Below, piece after piece: positions 10,322 through 23,939 of a stretch of DNA of 64,000 nt. The notes beneath the pieces were generated by a model. It ran no database searches. It was given only the letters and a program-made list of their open reading frames with translations, and was not told where the DNA came from. How positions within the stretch are numbered: the stretch's first letter is position 1; the number at the start of each line of letters is the position of its first letter. This DNA comes from Isoetes taiwanensis (Eukaryota; Streptophyta; Lycopodiopsida; Isoetales; Isoetaceae), in assembly GCA_021234155.1 (NCBI GenBank), contig JAJEKV010000010.1:12753116-12817115 (forward strand), in the 5' to 3' direction. The translations under genes were made by a program, and so were the position numbers.

Positions 10322-12394
10322 TTGACTCGTCAAGAAGGATCAAAACATCTTCTCTTTTTTCGCATGCGTGTGAGCGCTATGTACAGTTGCCCGTGTGTGA
10401 AGACCTCAGTCCGTAGGTCGAGGACTATCTTGTCTAGGGTCAATCCTAAGCAGCTGTGGAATGTTGTTGAATACGCGGGTCGTAGTGGGAGCTGTCATCC
10501 GGTTGGTAGAAGAAGTCAACTCGGGATATGGGATGTATGTTTTCGACATCTTTGTGGTCGGCCGTTAAATTTTGATTTCTGAACTTGGCATGCATTGAGC
10601 ATACTATGACTCTTGCGTTTTTTATCTTTGTCCAGTGTTTTTGTGATGTGGCATATGGTGTTGGGCTTTAACTGGAGTTCGTGTTGTGGAAGTGCTGGGT
10701 GTTTGAAGCCGTTGAGGAAGTCTGTCGTTGCCATTGGATGGTCTTCGATGGTTTAGTCGTTTTTCGTGAGCCTATCGACACAAAAGTAGCTTTTGTGATT
10801 TGCTAGGATCATTCATATAATTTCGATGTTGAATGCGTCAACATGGATGTTTTTTGGGGATATGAATGCTCTCTTCTCGCATATTATAGACGTTAGTAAT
10901 ATGTGGAAGCTGACGACGTCTTCTATTTTCGTTGTTGTCTTGAATAATGTTAGTGGAATATCATTGAGTAGACGGCCCTCTCCGATGTCATCGACGAGCC
11001 GTATAAGGTCTGGGTCGGTTGCGTTTCTTACTGGCTCGTTGAGTTCTAGCACTTTGAAGTGGTTCCATAAGTGATGGATGCATTTATTGTTGCTGTTTTT
11101 CCTCCTCGTTTGATGACCTGAGTGATCTGTCTAAAATCTCTCGCAGCTATAAATAGTTTTCCAAAGAATGGGCTGTGTATGCCTGTTATATTTTGTAGAA
11201 GGATGTCAACTGCCTCTATGACAGCTTTGTTGGCCATGGGGAACTCGTCCCATATGATCACCGCTAAAGTTGATTAATCGCGGCTTTTTGGGGAATGTGG
11301 ATCGGTAGTGAATGGATTCCAATATTGTTATCGATGGCGGAGTATTTGAAGCGGGGAATATCACGGTTCTTCCAAATGGGTTATTGTAGCGATGCCAATC
11401 CGTGGGTGGCACCGCAGTGCGATTACTTGGTTCAATCCTCGTATGAAGAGGCAGATAGCATTGAGTACGTATGTTTTCCCAGTTCTTGCTTTTCCATAAA
11501 TGAAGATTGAGGTTGGGCAATTTTTGTTGTTGATAAGTTCGCATATGTAGGTGTAGATTGAGGATTGGTTTTTGTTCATGATGCGTAACATACTTGAGCT
11601 CTTTATAAGGTACTCTTCGCGGATCGGGAACTTGTTGAGTTCGTTTTGTATTTCTTTAGATGGGATGTTGTGCATAGGCAGGCCAAAAGCTCCAGTGTCA
11701 ATTTTGTGTTGATTAAGATGTTGTTAATAGCGAGGAGGCTTTTATTGGCCGCAGCTAGTTGGTTTCATAGGTATTGTTCTAGAAAGTCGACTATCATGTG
11801 ATGTTCAAATGTTTCCCATAGTTGAAGTGCCAGTCCGGAATCTAGTATTAGGAGTGCAAATAGGAATCGTAATTGCGATGGAGTTTGAAGACATGAGATT
11901 GCCTCTTCCATTACTGCTATGGCTTCAGTTGTTGGTGCAATTAGTCCCATGGCTTGAGCAGTTTCATGATATATTTTGTACTGTTGTTGGTCATGGCTCT
12001 TGAGTTCCTCCCAAGATCGTGCGGCCTTGTGGAGCAGGATGAGTCTCAGGTAGAATGGCTCTCCAACCTTTGAAAGAGGTAGCCGCATTCTACAGATTAG
12101 TTGTCCTCTTGTTCTCTCATTGATGATGTTCTGGGTTATGCCTGCAGATTGTTGTTCTTGATAATCGGCTGGTTTGAGGACAGTGTTTGGTTTGTATGTA
12201 GTAGAGGTGTATTGTTCATTGTAGTCGATATAGGTAACATGATCAAATATTGGATCAAGCAATCGTAGGAAGCAGCTGTCTAATAGGGAGATTCTGAAGT
12301 CTATGAATGCATTTTTAAAACGTCTGTTGTGTCCTTCTGAATGTAGGGGAAGACATTTTACGGAGGAATGCTTTTCTGTTATGTGGTAGGACAT
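10322..12394 (-). pseudogene. Decayed Helitron-type Pif1 helicase (copy 1)
   Basis: Read on the minus strand from 12,394, several frames give in order: 'YLRLILLHKAARSWEELKSHD' (the Helitron RLLL...GA.SFE.L region), 'SIFIYGKARTGKTYVLNAI' (Walker A with G to R), 'IIWDEFPMANKAVIEAVD' (Walker B DE), 'DFRQI...VIKRGGKTATINASI', and 'PALPQHELQLKPNTICHI' (Pif1 domain 2). This is the order of a Helitron SF1B helicase. There is no Rep domain, and the final SH3/motif VI part is missing, cut near the T tract at 10.25 kb. Stops and shifts make it inactive. Helitrons move by rolling-circle replication. Confidence 0.8.
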
Positions 12395-12896
12395 GATTCT
12401 TCATGTGGCCTCCATGGATGATAGATATCGTGCGGAGATATAGTCTTGGATTTCATTCTTTGTGTGATCTTGGTCACTGTTGTTTGTTGTGGTAGATTGG
12501 TTTGGAATATATGACGTTCCATGTATTTATACGGTATATGTATAACCACTGACACGTCATCGGGACCATTGGGGACTAACCTAAAAGGGTTTATTGCAAC
12601 TAAATTAGCCTAATTAGGGTAAATAATGGTATTAATTAGTAACGTAGAATGATTAGAGAGTGCCACTTGGCCTAGATCGATTGGCCCAGAGGCAGGTTGC
12701 CATTTTGGGATGGCAAATTGGGCTCCCATCCCCAATTCTGCCCAATTCAAATTTGGGAGAAGATTGAGGAAGATTGAGGAAGATAGGAAGATACTGGCTC
12801 CAGCCCGGATAGTGGTTAGTTTTAGTCTTAGCGTAGTTTGTGTTCTGCTAACCCTTGTTTGAGTAGATGAATGATTAGATTCTATTCTATGATCTA

Positions 12897-12924
12897 CTAG
12901 TAATGGTGCCCAGCGTTGCTGGGC
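12897..12924 (-). mobile_element. Helitron 3' terminus (copy 1)
   Basis: On the minus strand the sequence reads GCCCAGC-AAC-GCTGGGC, then ACCATTA, then CTAG, then T. A short GC-rich hairpin ~8-10 bp before a terminal CTAG followed by host T is the standard 3' end of plant Helitrons. The element body therefore lies to the right (>12,924) and includes the pyrimidine tract. The helicase remnant on the other side is outside this element. Its 5' TC end was not located. Confidence 0.7.
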
Positions 12925-13040
12925 ATAAGTTGGAAATTTGTGTGGACGAAAATTTATTCAGCTCAAACTCCTTTTCATAAATCTAATATAATAGAAACCC
13001 GACCCAGCATTGCTGAGCTTTAAGAAGCTTTTGTGCATTC

Positions 13041-14640
13041 GACACCCTTCCTCTTCCCTTTTCCTTTGTTCTATCCCGCATTTCCCTTTTTTCTTGTTTT
13101 CCTACACACTTTCCTTTTTCTTTTTTCTCTCATTTTTTCTATACACGTCCTTTTTTTTGCTTCTCTTGTTTTCTTTTTATCCCCTTCACCCTTCTCTTCC
13201 CTTTTCTTTCCCCTTTCCCTTTTTCCCTTCCTTTTTTTCTGAAGGACCTTTTCCCTTCCCTTTTCATCCTTTCCCCGCCCTTCCCATCTTTTCCCTTCCT
13301 TTTCCTTTTCTTTTTCACTTTCCTTTTTCCCATGCATTTTTTTCGTTCTCTTTTCCTCACCTTTTCATGTGCCCCTTTTCTTCCTTTCCCCATCCTCTTC
13401 CTCTTTATCCCTTACCCTTTTCCGCTTCTCTTTTCCCATTTCCCTCTTCCCTTTTTCCTCGTGCAGTTTTCCTTCCCTTTTTTCCTTTTCCCTTCCTTGC
13501 CTTCCTTTTCCTTTTTCATTTTCCTTCATTTTTCATTCTTTTTCCCACCCTTTCACTTTTTTTCGATTACCCTTTTTTCCCTTTTTTTTTTTCCATACAT
13601 TTCATCTTAGTTTTCCTTATGCCTCTTTCCATTCCTTTTCTCTACCTTTTTATGTGCCCCTTTTCCTCCTTTCCCCAACCTTTTTCCCTTTTCGTCTTCC
13701 CTTTCCTCTTTTTTTTTTTTTTCCTTTTCCTTTTCCCATGCTCTTTTTCCCCTTTCCTCACCCTTTCCCTCTTTCCCTCTTCCTCTTTTACCCATGTCCC
13801 TTTTTCCTTTCCTTCACTCTTTCTCCCTTCCTTTCCTTTTCCCATGCCCTTCCCACATTTGTTCTCTTTCCTTTTTTTCCATGCCCATTTTCCTCTTTTC
13901 TCCCACCCTTCCCTCTTCCCCTTTTTCTTTTTTTTTCCATGTCTTTTTTTTTTCCTTCCTTTTTCCTTTCTTAAGCCCTTTTCCTCTTCTCTTTTCTCTC
14001 TCGTGCCCTTTTCTCCCCCTTTTTTTTTCTATTCCCTTTTTCTAATGCCCTTTTTCCAGGTTCTATTTCCTCCTTTGCCCTTCCCTTTCTTTCTCCTTTC
14101 ACTTTCCCTTTTTCCCCTTCGCTTCTCCCCACCCTTTTCTTTTTTCCCCTTTTCCCTGCCCTTTTGCTCATTTTTCCAACCTTTCACTCTTTTCCTTTTC
14201 TCAGTGCTCCTTTTCCCTTCCCTTTCCCTTTCTCTTTTCCTTTCCCATGCCATTTTCCCTTCCCTTTTGTTCTTTCCTCATCCTTTCTCGTTTTTTCCTC
14301 TTTCCCATGCTCCTTTTCCCTTTTCTTTTCCCGTGCTCTTTTTTTTTCCTTCTTTTTCCCATTCTTCACCATTTTTCTCACTCTTTCCCTTTTTCCTATG
14401 CCATTTCCCTTTTTCTTTTTCCCTTTCCCTCTTCCCTTTCCTCATGCCCTTTTCTCAGGTTCCCTTCCACCATCCCTTTTGATTTTTTCTTTCCTTTTCC
14501 CTTTTCCCATGTATTTTTCTCCTCTTATCCCCACCCTTTTCCCTCTCTCTTTTTTCCCTTTTCCCGTGCCTTTTTGCCCCTTCACGTTCTCTCTTTCCTC
14601 CTCCCTTTTCATTTTCCCCCTTTTCCTTTATCCTTTCCCC
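13041..14640. repeat. 1.6-kb polypyrimidine tract (copy 1)
   Basis: About 1,600 bases consist almost only of C and T on the plus strand, built from loose repeats of CCCTTTTCC-like units with occasional CATGC, GTGC or CAG interruptions. All three plus frames and the minus frames are open for long distances, giving artefact proteins of F/S/P/L or of K/R/E/G. No periodic coding signal is present. The tract lies just inside a Helitron end, so it may be a minisatellite that grew within that element. Confidence 0.95.
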
Positions 14641-15187
14641 ATAAGACCAATCATGGTGGTAGGAAGTTGTGCAAGAAATCCCGGCCTTTGGATGTATCTA
14701 GATGATCTCAGCCATTCAAATTAGGGCTTGATCCAATCCAAGACTTACGGTATAACATTATAATATAAGATTTGAGAATGATGATGGATGCTTTGTATAT
14801 GATTGTTCCCTCCTGCTGTTTCTCCTGTTTTGGATTGGTTTAAGGGTGTATAATGTTCCTAGCTAGAACCCCTTAAATCCTAGTAAATGCGGCCTGCGCA
14901 CAAAATCCCACCTGACTATGGATGCTATGCTGTGATTCAGCACCAGACAATGAGCACGATGGTGAAACGGGGGTGGAATCCTGCCTAGTTTGATTACAGG
15001 ATTCCAATAGTGTGCTAGGCATATAGTCGGTCACAGTGTAAGGCCGGGTATGGGCCTGACACCCCCTGGGTCGCAAGATACGTACCTAAAGGGATGTCTT
15101 GGGCTCGATGGGTGTGCCGGGGTTTAGGGTGATCCGCCTTTTAAGAATAGCAATCTCTCGAAAGCAAATTTTCCTGAAGCTTCTTAT

Positions 15188-15330
15188 TTAACCTCTCTCA
15201 TTGATTTCCTTGATGGCAACTTCATAGCCGGCGTGCACCTTATGTGCTGCCTTCGGACAACGACAAATGAGCCCACCCAATTTCTTTGTATGGTAAGATA
15301 ATCCCCAATACTTTTCTGAGCGTGTTCTTG
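15188..15330 (-). pseudogene. ATG1/ULK-like kinase N-lobe fragment
   Basis: The minus strand reads 'IGDYL...VGSFVVV' in one frame, continuing 'KAAHKVHAGYEVAIKEI' in the next. Together these match the glycine-rich loop (GxGSFxVVW) and the beta-3 lysine motif (VAIKEI) of plant ATG1 autophagy kinases, whose first exon reads GDY...IGSGSFxVVWxARHxVxGxEVAIKEI. One frameshift separates the loop from the lysine, and a stop follows directly. It is most likely a captured or retrocopied exon piece, since nothing of the catalytic lobe is nearby. It lies just beyond the right breakpoint of the 15-kb copy 1. Confidence 0.5.
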
Positions 15331-15769
15331 TTGTCCTCCTTTATCGCCATGTTTTAATCCTGTTTTCCCTCTCTTTCGGCTTACATCGATGGTTACGGCC
15401 ATTACGTGATAAGGGGCGTCATATGAGGAATTTATCGTTTTGTCGAGCCATTTGTTATTCCCCTTTCTGCCGTTTTTCAACGCGTTAAGCAAAAAACGGG
15501 GCATATGTGAGTAATCCCTTGTAAGCTATCGTGAAACGGTAAAATATAAGCTATGTAAGTTAATATAGATAGATAGTATTTTACGTCATGCCACGTTAGC
15601 GGCATCCATGAGGACATATGATCTAACCCCGAGAGACTTGAACACAAGATCTCTTAGTTGCTAACCCAATGGACTAGCCAATAAACCGAACAAGGGGGAA
15701 CAAGGGAGAAAGGGCAGATTCTAGATATACCCTCAAGTTTTAAAAATTAATGTAAGTTAATATAGAAAA

Positions 15770-16998
15770 GGGAAAATTCTAAATATACCCAAGTTTGTGA
15801 AAATTTAAAAATACCCTTCAAATGAAGACCATTTTAAAAAAAATAGTAATAGAGTTTTTGTTGCTCCTCAAATTCAAAAGTTGTCCCATGACGTTACCGG
15901 ACGTTGGTTATTCATGATACTTTACCTCCTTCTGAAGTGGGCACTGAAGCTTCAGGGTTCCTGTTGGCGCTCCGTCTGGACATGGACTTGGAACTCTCTC
16001 CCCCCACCAAAGGTTAGGGTTCTCTTGTGGCAAGTGGTGCACCGCTGCATCAGGGTAAATGTTCTTGTGCATAGATTTAAGCCAGCTGTGAGTTTTCTTT
16101 GCCCTTGTTGTGGCTCTCATCGAGAGTCCATTGAACATTGTCTAGTCTTGTTTTCTTTGCCCTTGCTGTGGCTCTCATCGAGAGTCCATTGAACATTGTC
16201 TAGTCTTGTGCCCACATTTGCAAATTCATGGTCCTCTCCTAAGAAGCAGGCTTTCCATCTGTGTAAGGCATGGTTGGTTTGGTTGATTTGGAAACGGCGT
16301 CGTTTATGGATTTTTCAAGGAATTCAGCAACCTTCAGCCTCTCTAGTTCCAAGACTCAGACATAAGCTATTCCAGAGTTTTTTGGTGTTTACTGGCCTAG
16401 AGGAGACAAAGTTTGCATCTGGCGAGATATTTTGCACATTGTAAATGCGAATGGGGAGTTTGTACAGTGATTACTAGAGGTAATTGGAAGTTTACGCACT
16501 AGATTTTTAGTATGGAGTGCTGAGGTGTCTTTGTCCCTTCGGAGCATTCTTTTTCCTCACTACTCGTGTATCATTGCCATTCTTTTAATATAAGTGTCTC
16601 AGTTCTTCAAAAAAAAAAGTTGTTCCATGAACATTATAGATAGGAGAGCTTTTTGTTGCTCCTCAAATTCAAAACTTGTCCCATTAACATTATAGATAGG
16701 AGAAGATCTTCTCAACAACGTCAAATTCATCGAAATTGGAATTGAAATTCATAAGTTATGTTCATTTATGTTGTTCTTTATAACACTTACTTAAAACGCT
16801 ATAACTTGAATATTCCAACTCCGTTCTAGATGATTCTACTGTTACTGGATAGTCTCACTCTCATTTATAAGTATCATGAAGGGTCCTTTGTTTGTTGGTT
16901 GATCACAATAAAGTTATTGCCATTTGAGCTAAATATCATGTTTCTAGGGGTATTTTTGAAATATTTGTAAACTTGAGGGGTATATCTGGAATTTTCCC
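15770..16998. mobile_element. Mutator-type non-autonomous element with 9-bp TSD
   Basis: Terminal inverted repeats of ~50 bp start GGGAAAATTC and continue with an ATATACCC...AAGTTT motif (left 15,770-15,822, right 16,946-16,998). They are flanked by an exact 9-bp direct repeat TATAGAAAA (15,761-15,769 and 16,999-17,007). Long TIRs with a 9-bp duplication are the hallmark of Mutator-like elements. No transposase is inside. A LINE is nested within it. A second partial TIR of the same family lies immediately upstream (15,712-15,747). Confidence 0.8.
15892..16614 (+). mobile_element. 5'-truncated LINE nested in the Mutator-type element
   Basis: The plus strand encodes a reverse-transcriptase zinc-binding region ('PPKVRVLLWQVVHRC', then C-P-C-C-G-S-H-x-E-S-I-E-H-C) and a tryptophan-rich C-terminus ('WLIWKRRRLWIFQG'), as in plant L1-type LINEs. 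The element ends in an A tract (about 16,609-16,618). It is flanked by a 16-bp target duplication with one mismatch (AAAAGTTGTCCCATGA at 15,876-15,891, AAAAGTTGTTCCATGA at 16,615-16,630). A 58-bp tandem duplication (16,093-16,150 and 16,151-16,208) doubles the zinc-knuckle codons. Confidence 0.75.
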
Positions 16999-17007
16999 TA
17001 TAGAAAA

Positions 17008-18131
17008 TCACCAGGCCACGAGAAGGAGTTTTCATTGCGGAAACTTTCCTGTGACCCCCACCAGAAAATCCCTGCTGTAGAAACTCTGGCACGTGGTGGT
17101 TACACAATGTAAGGCCCAGATTCCACTAACCACAAAGTTTCTTGACTTGCTTGCAAAAACTAGCGGGGTGTCGATGATAAATCTGGCCTAAACTGCCATG
17201 ATCCCCATTCCGTTTGCAGTTTTTCGACGCGGCGATGACTTTGCCGAAAACTCTATTTGCATGTTTTGGTTATGGCATAGTTCTTGTAGAGCATATGCTT
17301 TTCTAGATTTTTTCTGTGGCACCTGTCGCATAAATAGCTTCTGCAGCGGTGCCATGCATGTAACTTTCACCTTTTGTTTGATTTGGAGCTGTCTTTGAAG
17401 GATTTTGAAGTATTTTGCTTGGCACTTTGTTCTGTCTGTGCTTTTATTCAAGACAATTTCTTGTCGCCTTGTTCTGGCTGTGTTTTTCTTCGAGAGAGTT
17501 TCTTGCGCATTGTTTAAGTTGTGTTTTTCTTGGTTGTAGTTTCGGAAGATATTGAAGATCTTGGACTTTCTTATACCTAAAGGAGAATTCGGTGTATTTC
17601 CAATCAGTAACGGAACCAATCATCCCTATCGTCGTAGAGAATACTCCAAGATATTTCGTCGGGAGTTTGTTTTAGGTTGTTGATGCCTATACTCCCTACC
17701 ATACATGTCTCATGTAGTAGATTCACCTTGGATCACACAACTGTCCTAGATTTCTGCCTCTTTAGTAGTTACACCAGGAGGCAAAATCCAAGGCTAAACT
17801 CATGGCATAAACCATGCTCAATGATGTAATGGATTCAGGTTTAATTCAATAGGATTCACTTGTCTTTTTCTATCTCATCTTGTGTTCTAGCATTTACATA
17901 GTATTAAAAGAACTTCTCTAGCTAGAACTGCCATCTTCTCTTATCCTCTTGAAGATCATGGTCATGGCATTTGCAAAGTCTGGTCCTTTGAATCTTGAGC
18001 CTCGGACTTTTGGTGACAAGGATTTTGACGGGTAGAAGCGAATGATGGACCTTTATCTTATGGGACTGAGACCCAAGCAGAAGTGAAGGAACCTACTGAA
18101 GAAGTCCAATAAAATGCTCGATTGATCTTGA

Positions 18132-18140
<9 letters not shown>
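17008..18140. other. Stretch without a clear gene; possible Copia gag start
   Basis: No convincing gene. A minus ORF (17,188-17,619, K/Q/R-rich) has no recognisable family. Near 17,960-18,080 the plus strand reads like a Copia gag N-terminus (F-G-D-K-D-F-D-G-stop-K-R-M, then D-L-Y-L-M-G-L), so an old Copia 5' part is possible. Confidence 0.3.

Positions 18141-18142
<2 letters not shown>

Positions 18143-18192
<50 letters not shown>
18143..18192. repeat. (GA)n microsatellite with GAAAT tail
   Basis: About 24 GA units are followed by four GAAAT units. On the minus strand this is the 3' tail (ATTTC)n(TC)n of the LINE next to it. The same structure is at 23,549-23,670. Confidence 0.9.
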
Positions 18193-20577
<2,385 letters not shown>

Positions 20578-21941
20578 CCCACATCTTGACTTAGAGATGA
20601 CGAGAGACAATACGAGAGAATACGAGAGATGAGAGATGGGGGAGAGATGGGTGAGAGTGGGAAAACCCAACTCTCACCTTGAGAGATGATTCGCCCCTAA
20701 CAGCCGTTAGGGGCGTTTTCATTGCCCACTAACCAAACAATTAGGCTTAATTTTCACTGCCTGAAAAAACTGCCCGAAATGTTTCCCACACCGAAAACTA
20801 GGGGCGCCATTTCCCCTGCTTCTTGATCTTCAAGGCCGCCTAATTCTTGCTCCAAGTATCCAATTTCTCGAAGCAATTAGCCGATTACGATCCAGGTATT
20901 CGTCAGATTTCGCACCCATTTGCATTCTGTTTTTTGAGCATTCATACATTAAGTTCTGAACCTCACTTTTGTTTTAAGTCTTCCTTATTCCCCTACAATT
21001 ATTTGGAATCAGATGTCTAAGGCCTCTCAATCTGCTTTGCCAGCAAGCAGCAAGCCTTTCGTGATCATCCAGTTAGTTTGGAAAACATCTTTCAGGAGAA
21101 CCAGGTTTCGGATGAAGACTCTTCGGACGAGCAATTAAGAAGAAAGCCAGTTCTCCTCCCCCTCGGTCCAGGTTGCAAACCCTGAAGTAGAAATCATCTC
21201 TCACAAGGTTATCCATTGCAGCTTCTCCAAGAAGAGCATTGCAGTTTTTCTGGAAATGGGGGTGAGTGTGGAAGATGAGGTTTTGGAATGGGCAGCAAAT
21301 TCTGCTAACAACCGGACAGGGCATATGGAATGTGTATACGTTAGGCTTCATGAAAAATGGTGCCTCCATGAAATACGTAGTGTGAGCTTTCAATGTGAGC
21401 TGTGTCCCCGGATTTTCTTTTTACAACATGCTTTTGGTTTCTATAAAATGGCATGCCTGCCATTTTTTTGCTCATATGATTGCTCGGGAACTGACAGATG
21501 AAAAAAAATGTCTCCATCTATTCATGCAGATTTCCTATGATCATTGGAAGGCGTGCAGATTTTTTGTTTTGTATAGTGAAGTGATTTGACTCACTCAGAT
21601 TGTATCGGGCAGTTCAGATGCTGAAGTATTTTGAACAGGGCATTATATGCCTATGTAATCTTGTCTTATGAATACAAACTTGGTTTATCATACTTGTTCC
21701 TGTACTCTTGATTTCTTTTAGTTTTGTTTGTTCTTTAATTGTGAAGTCATTTGACTCACAATGCCTGTAACAGGCTGTTCCGTATTTCTAATGAAATGTT
21801 TTGGAGCTCTAAATGGAAACTTAGCTCTAAACTTAATTATTTTTTCATCATTATGTAAAAAATGAATGACAAAGAATTAAAGAGAGCGAAATCGAATAGA
21901 ATTGCATTTTGAATTTAATTTTTATTGTCTACAAAAAACAT

Positions 21942-23298
21942 TCAGAGGATCACATGTCCATCCAGATTCTCAAATAACACGTGCCTCATTTGATCACCTT
22001 GTTTTTTCAAGGACCTGTTCATGGCTTCTGTTTCATAGTAATATATTGGCGGAGGATCATCTTCAATTGGCAGCATGTCCCAGCCCTTGTCTTCCATTAT
22101 ACAAAAGTTCCAAAGAACACAACATGCATGTATGATCTTGGAGGCTTTGGCAACATGCACGGGCAAGTATTTCAGAATTCTGAATTTTTCCTTCACAATG
22201 CTAAATCCATTTTCTACACACACTCTGCCCCTACAAATCCTTTTGTTAAACTTACCATAAGCACCCTGATTTTGAGGAAAGACTTTAAGGAGAAAGGGCC
22301 TGCTAGAATAAGCTGAATCACCTAATAGTAGAGGTGGAATAATTACCTGAACCTCTTGGTCAGTAGGCTGCCCCTTCTTCAGTTTTCTGCCACTCAGAGT
22401 CACCACTGGTTCTTGCAAAATTTGTTTTGAAGCAATTTTATTATAAATGGAGCTCTTCTTGAACTGGTTGGAATCATGGACTGAACCCGTTCTAGTTACA
22501 CAAACATTTATAAACAATCTGCTATGTGTAACAATTCCTTGCATGAAACATGAGTGCCTCTTACGTCTGCTGTAATAGTCATCCCCATTATCCTTTTTTT
22601 TTGGGTTTCCTCCATAAAAAAATATGGGAACCGTCAACTGCACCATATATATTGGGCAACCCAGTTGCATCATGGAATTCCTTAATACATTGAGTTAATC
22701 TGGCTTCTGTAGGCATAGCAACAAACCGTTTGTACAGCATTGTCTTCGAAGCCAATACAAGCGTGACTTTTTTGGTATATTTTTGCACTGTTGCTTTCCC
22801 AACACAAAATCTCTGTCCCACATGTAAGGGCATATCCCTGTGTGCTAGGAAATACAGAACCATAGCTATCGCTTTCCTTGGATCAACAGGGGGCCTTACT
22901 TTAATCCCAGGCCTGACAAGATAAGGCACAATTAAACCTACAAGTCTCTCAAATGTGGTCCTCTTCATCCTGTAAAATTGGTGCCACATATCGTCTTCGA
23001 AGGATGGCAGACAATTACAAGCATGGTTGTCGATATTATCCCACTGTGTTCTTTGCCTTGGAGCAATCCAAAATCTTCTTGGTGGTCTTCTAACCCTATT
23101 GGAACCCGCTACCATTAAAGCTGCAGATGCGCAAAAAAGCAAACCATTGCTATCTTCTAAAACTTCATCATCGAACAGGGTCATTGGGTCTTCGAGCTCG
23201 TTGAGCTCTAGTAGCTGCAAACAGTATCTCTGTAATGCAAATCCGAGTGTCAAAGCCCGAAAAAGAATGGCAATCATGTCAAGAATGACCGGATCCAT
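21942..23298 (-). mobile_element. PIF/Harbinger transposase (DDE_Tnp_4), one frameshift
   Basis: Two overlapping minus frames (23,298-22,588 and 22,673-21,942) form one ~450-residue transposase. The N-terminal half has a helix-turn-helix-like region ('VGKATVQKYTKKV'). The catalytic triad is visible as 'YGAVDGSHI' (first D), 'LLGDSAYS' (second D) and 'VENGFSIVKEKFRIL' (E). The only break is at an A8-10 tract on the minus strand (plus-strand T run near 22,592), which could be a sequencing error. Harbinger elements normally encode a Myb-like partner protein, which I do not see. Terminal inverted repeats were not found; a GGGGCG-containing sequence near 20,705-20,720 may be one end. Confidence 0.85.
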
Positions 23299-23545
23299 GG
23301 TTTAGTGGCCGGAATCGAAAGCGTAGAGAGGCAAAACTAGAAATGAAATATCCCACATAGACTGCCGAACCAAGAAAAAACAAACTTGAATATCCCACAA
23401 TTTGTTGCCCGAATGGAACGTTAAGGTCGAATTATCCTACAAAGAGTTCATCGGCCGGAACGTACAAAACATCTCGAAAAAATATGTACATTTAGGGGAG
23501 GAACCGTATGTGACGAGAGATGGATTTTTTTACAAGCATGTGGCC

Positions 23546-23654
<109 letters not shown>

Positions 23655-23939
23655 GAAATGAAATGAAATGTTATTACGTATGTGGAGACCTCTTAGTTCT
23701 ATTAGACGAAAAAGAAATTTATTACAACAAATCTTCTGGGAAGTCCACATTAAGGGCTTTCAGAGCTCCCTCTTCCCAATCACCGTCACTTTCATTATCA
23801 TATAACAATGTTTGTATTTATTTTATACATATCTCTCTATTCTATTCTATATTGTATGACCCAACTATATTAGCATCTAGCTCAAATAGTTAAGTTAATG
23901 TGTCTACTTCTATATTATATTTGTCTTTAGAGAGAACCA

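Larger units (their letters stand above)
1..15123. repeat. 15.1-kb segmental duplication, copy 1
   Basis: Bases 1-15,123 match 26,573-41,671 almost base for base in the same orientation. The left limit is not visible because the match already starts at base 1, inside a Copia reverse-transcriptase stub, so the true unit may extend out of the window. The right limit is sharp: both copies run through GGGTGTGCCGGGG and then diverge. This break lies inside an LTR, so copy 1 carries only the beginning of that LTR. Differences are small indels and clustered substitutions. Copy 1 usually has the better reading frames (PPR gene, two-exon gene, helicase). It could be a recent tandem duplication or an assembly duplicate of two haplotypes. 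Confidence 0.95.

Noticed and set aside
13010-14724. Very long ORFs (up to 490 codons) rich in F/S/P/L, and K/R/E ORFs on the other strand; likewise 39,586-41,277
   Set aside because: Artefacts of a pyrimidine-only tract in which stop codons cannot occur. All frames are open and there is no domain or codon signal.
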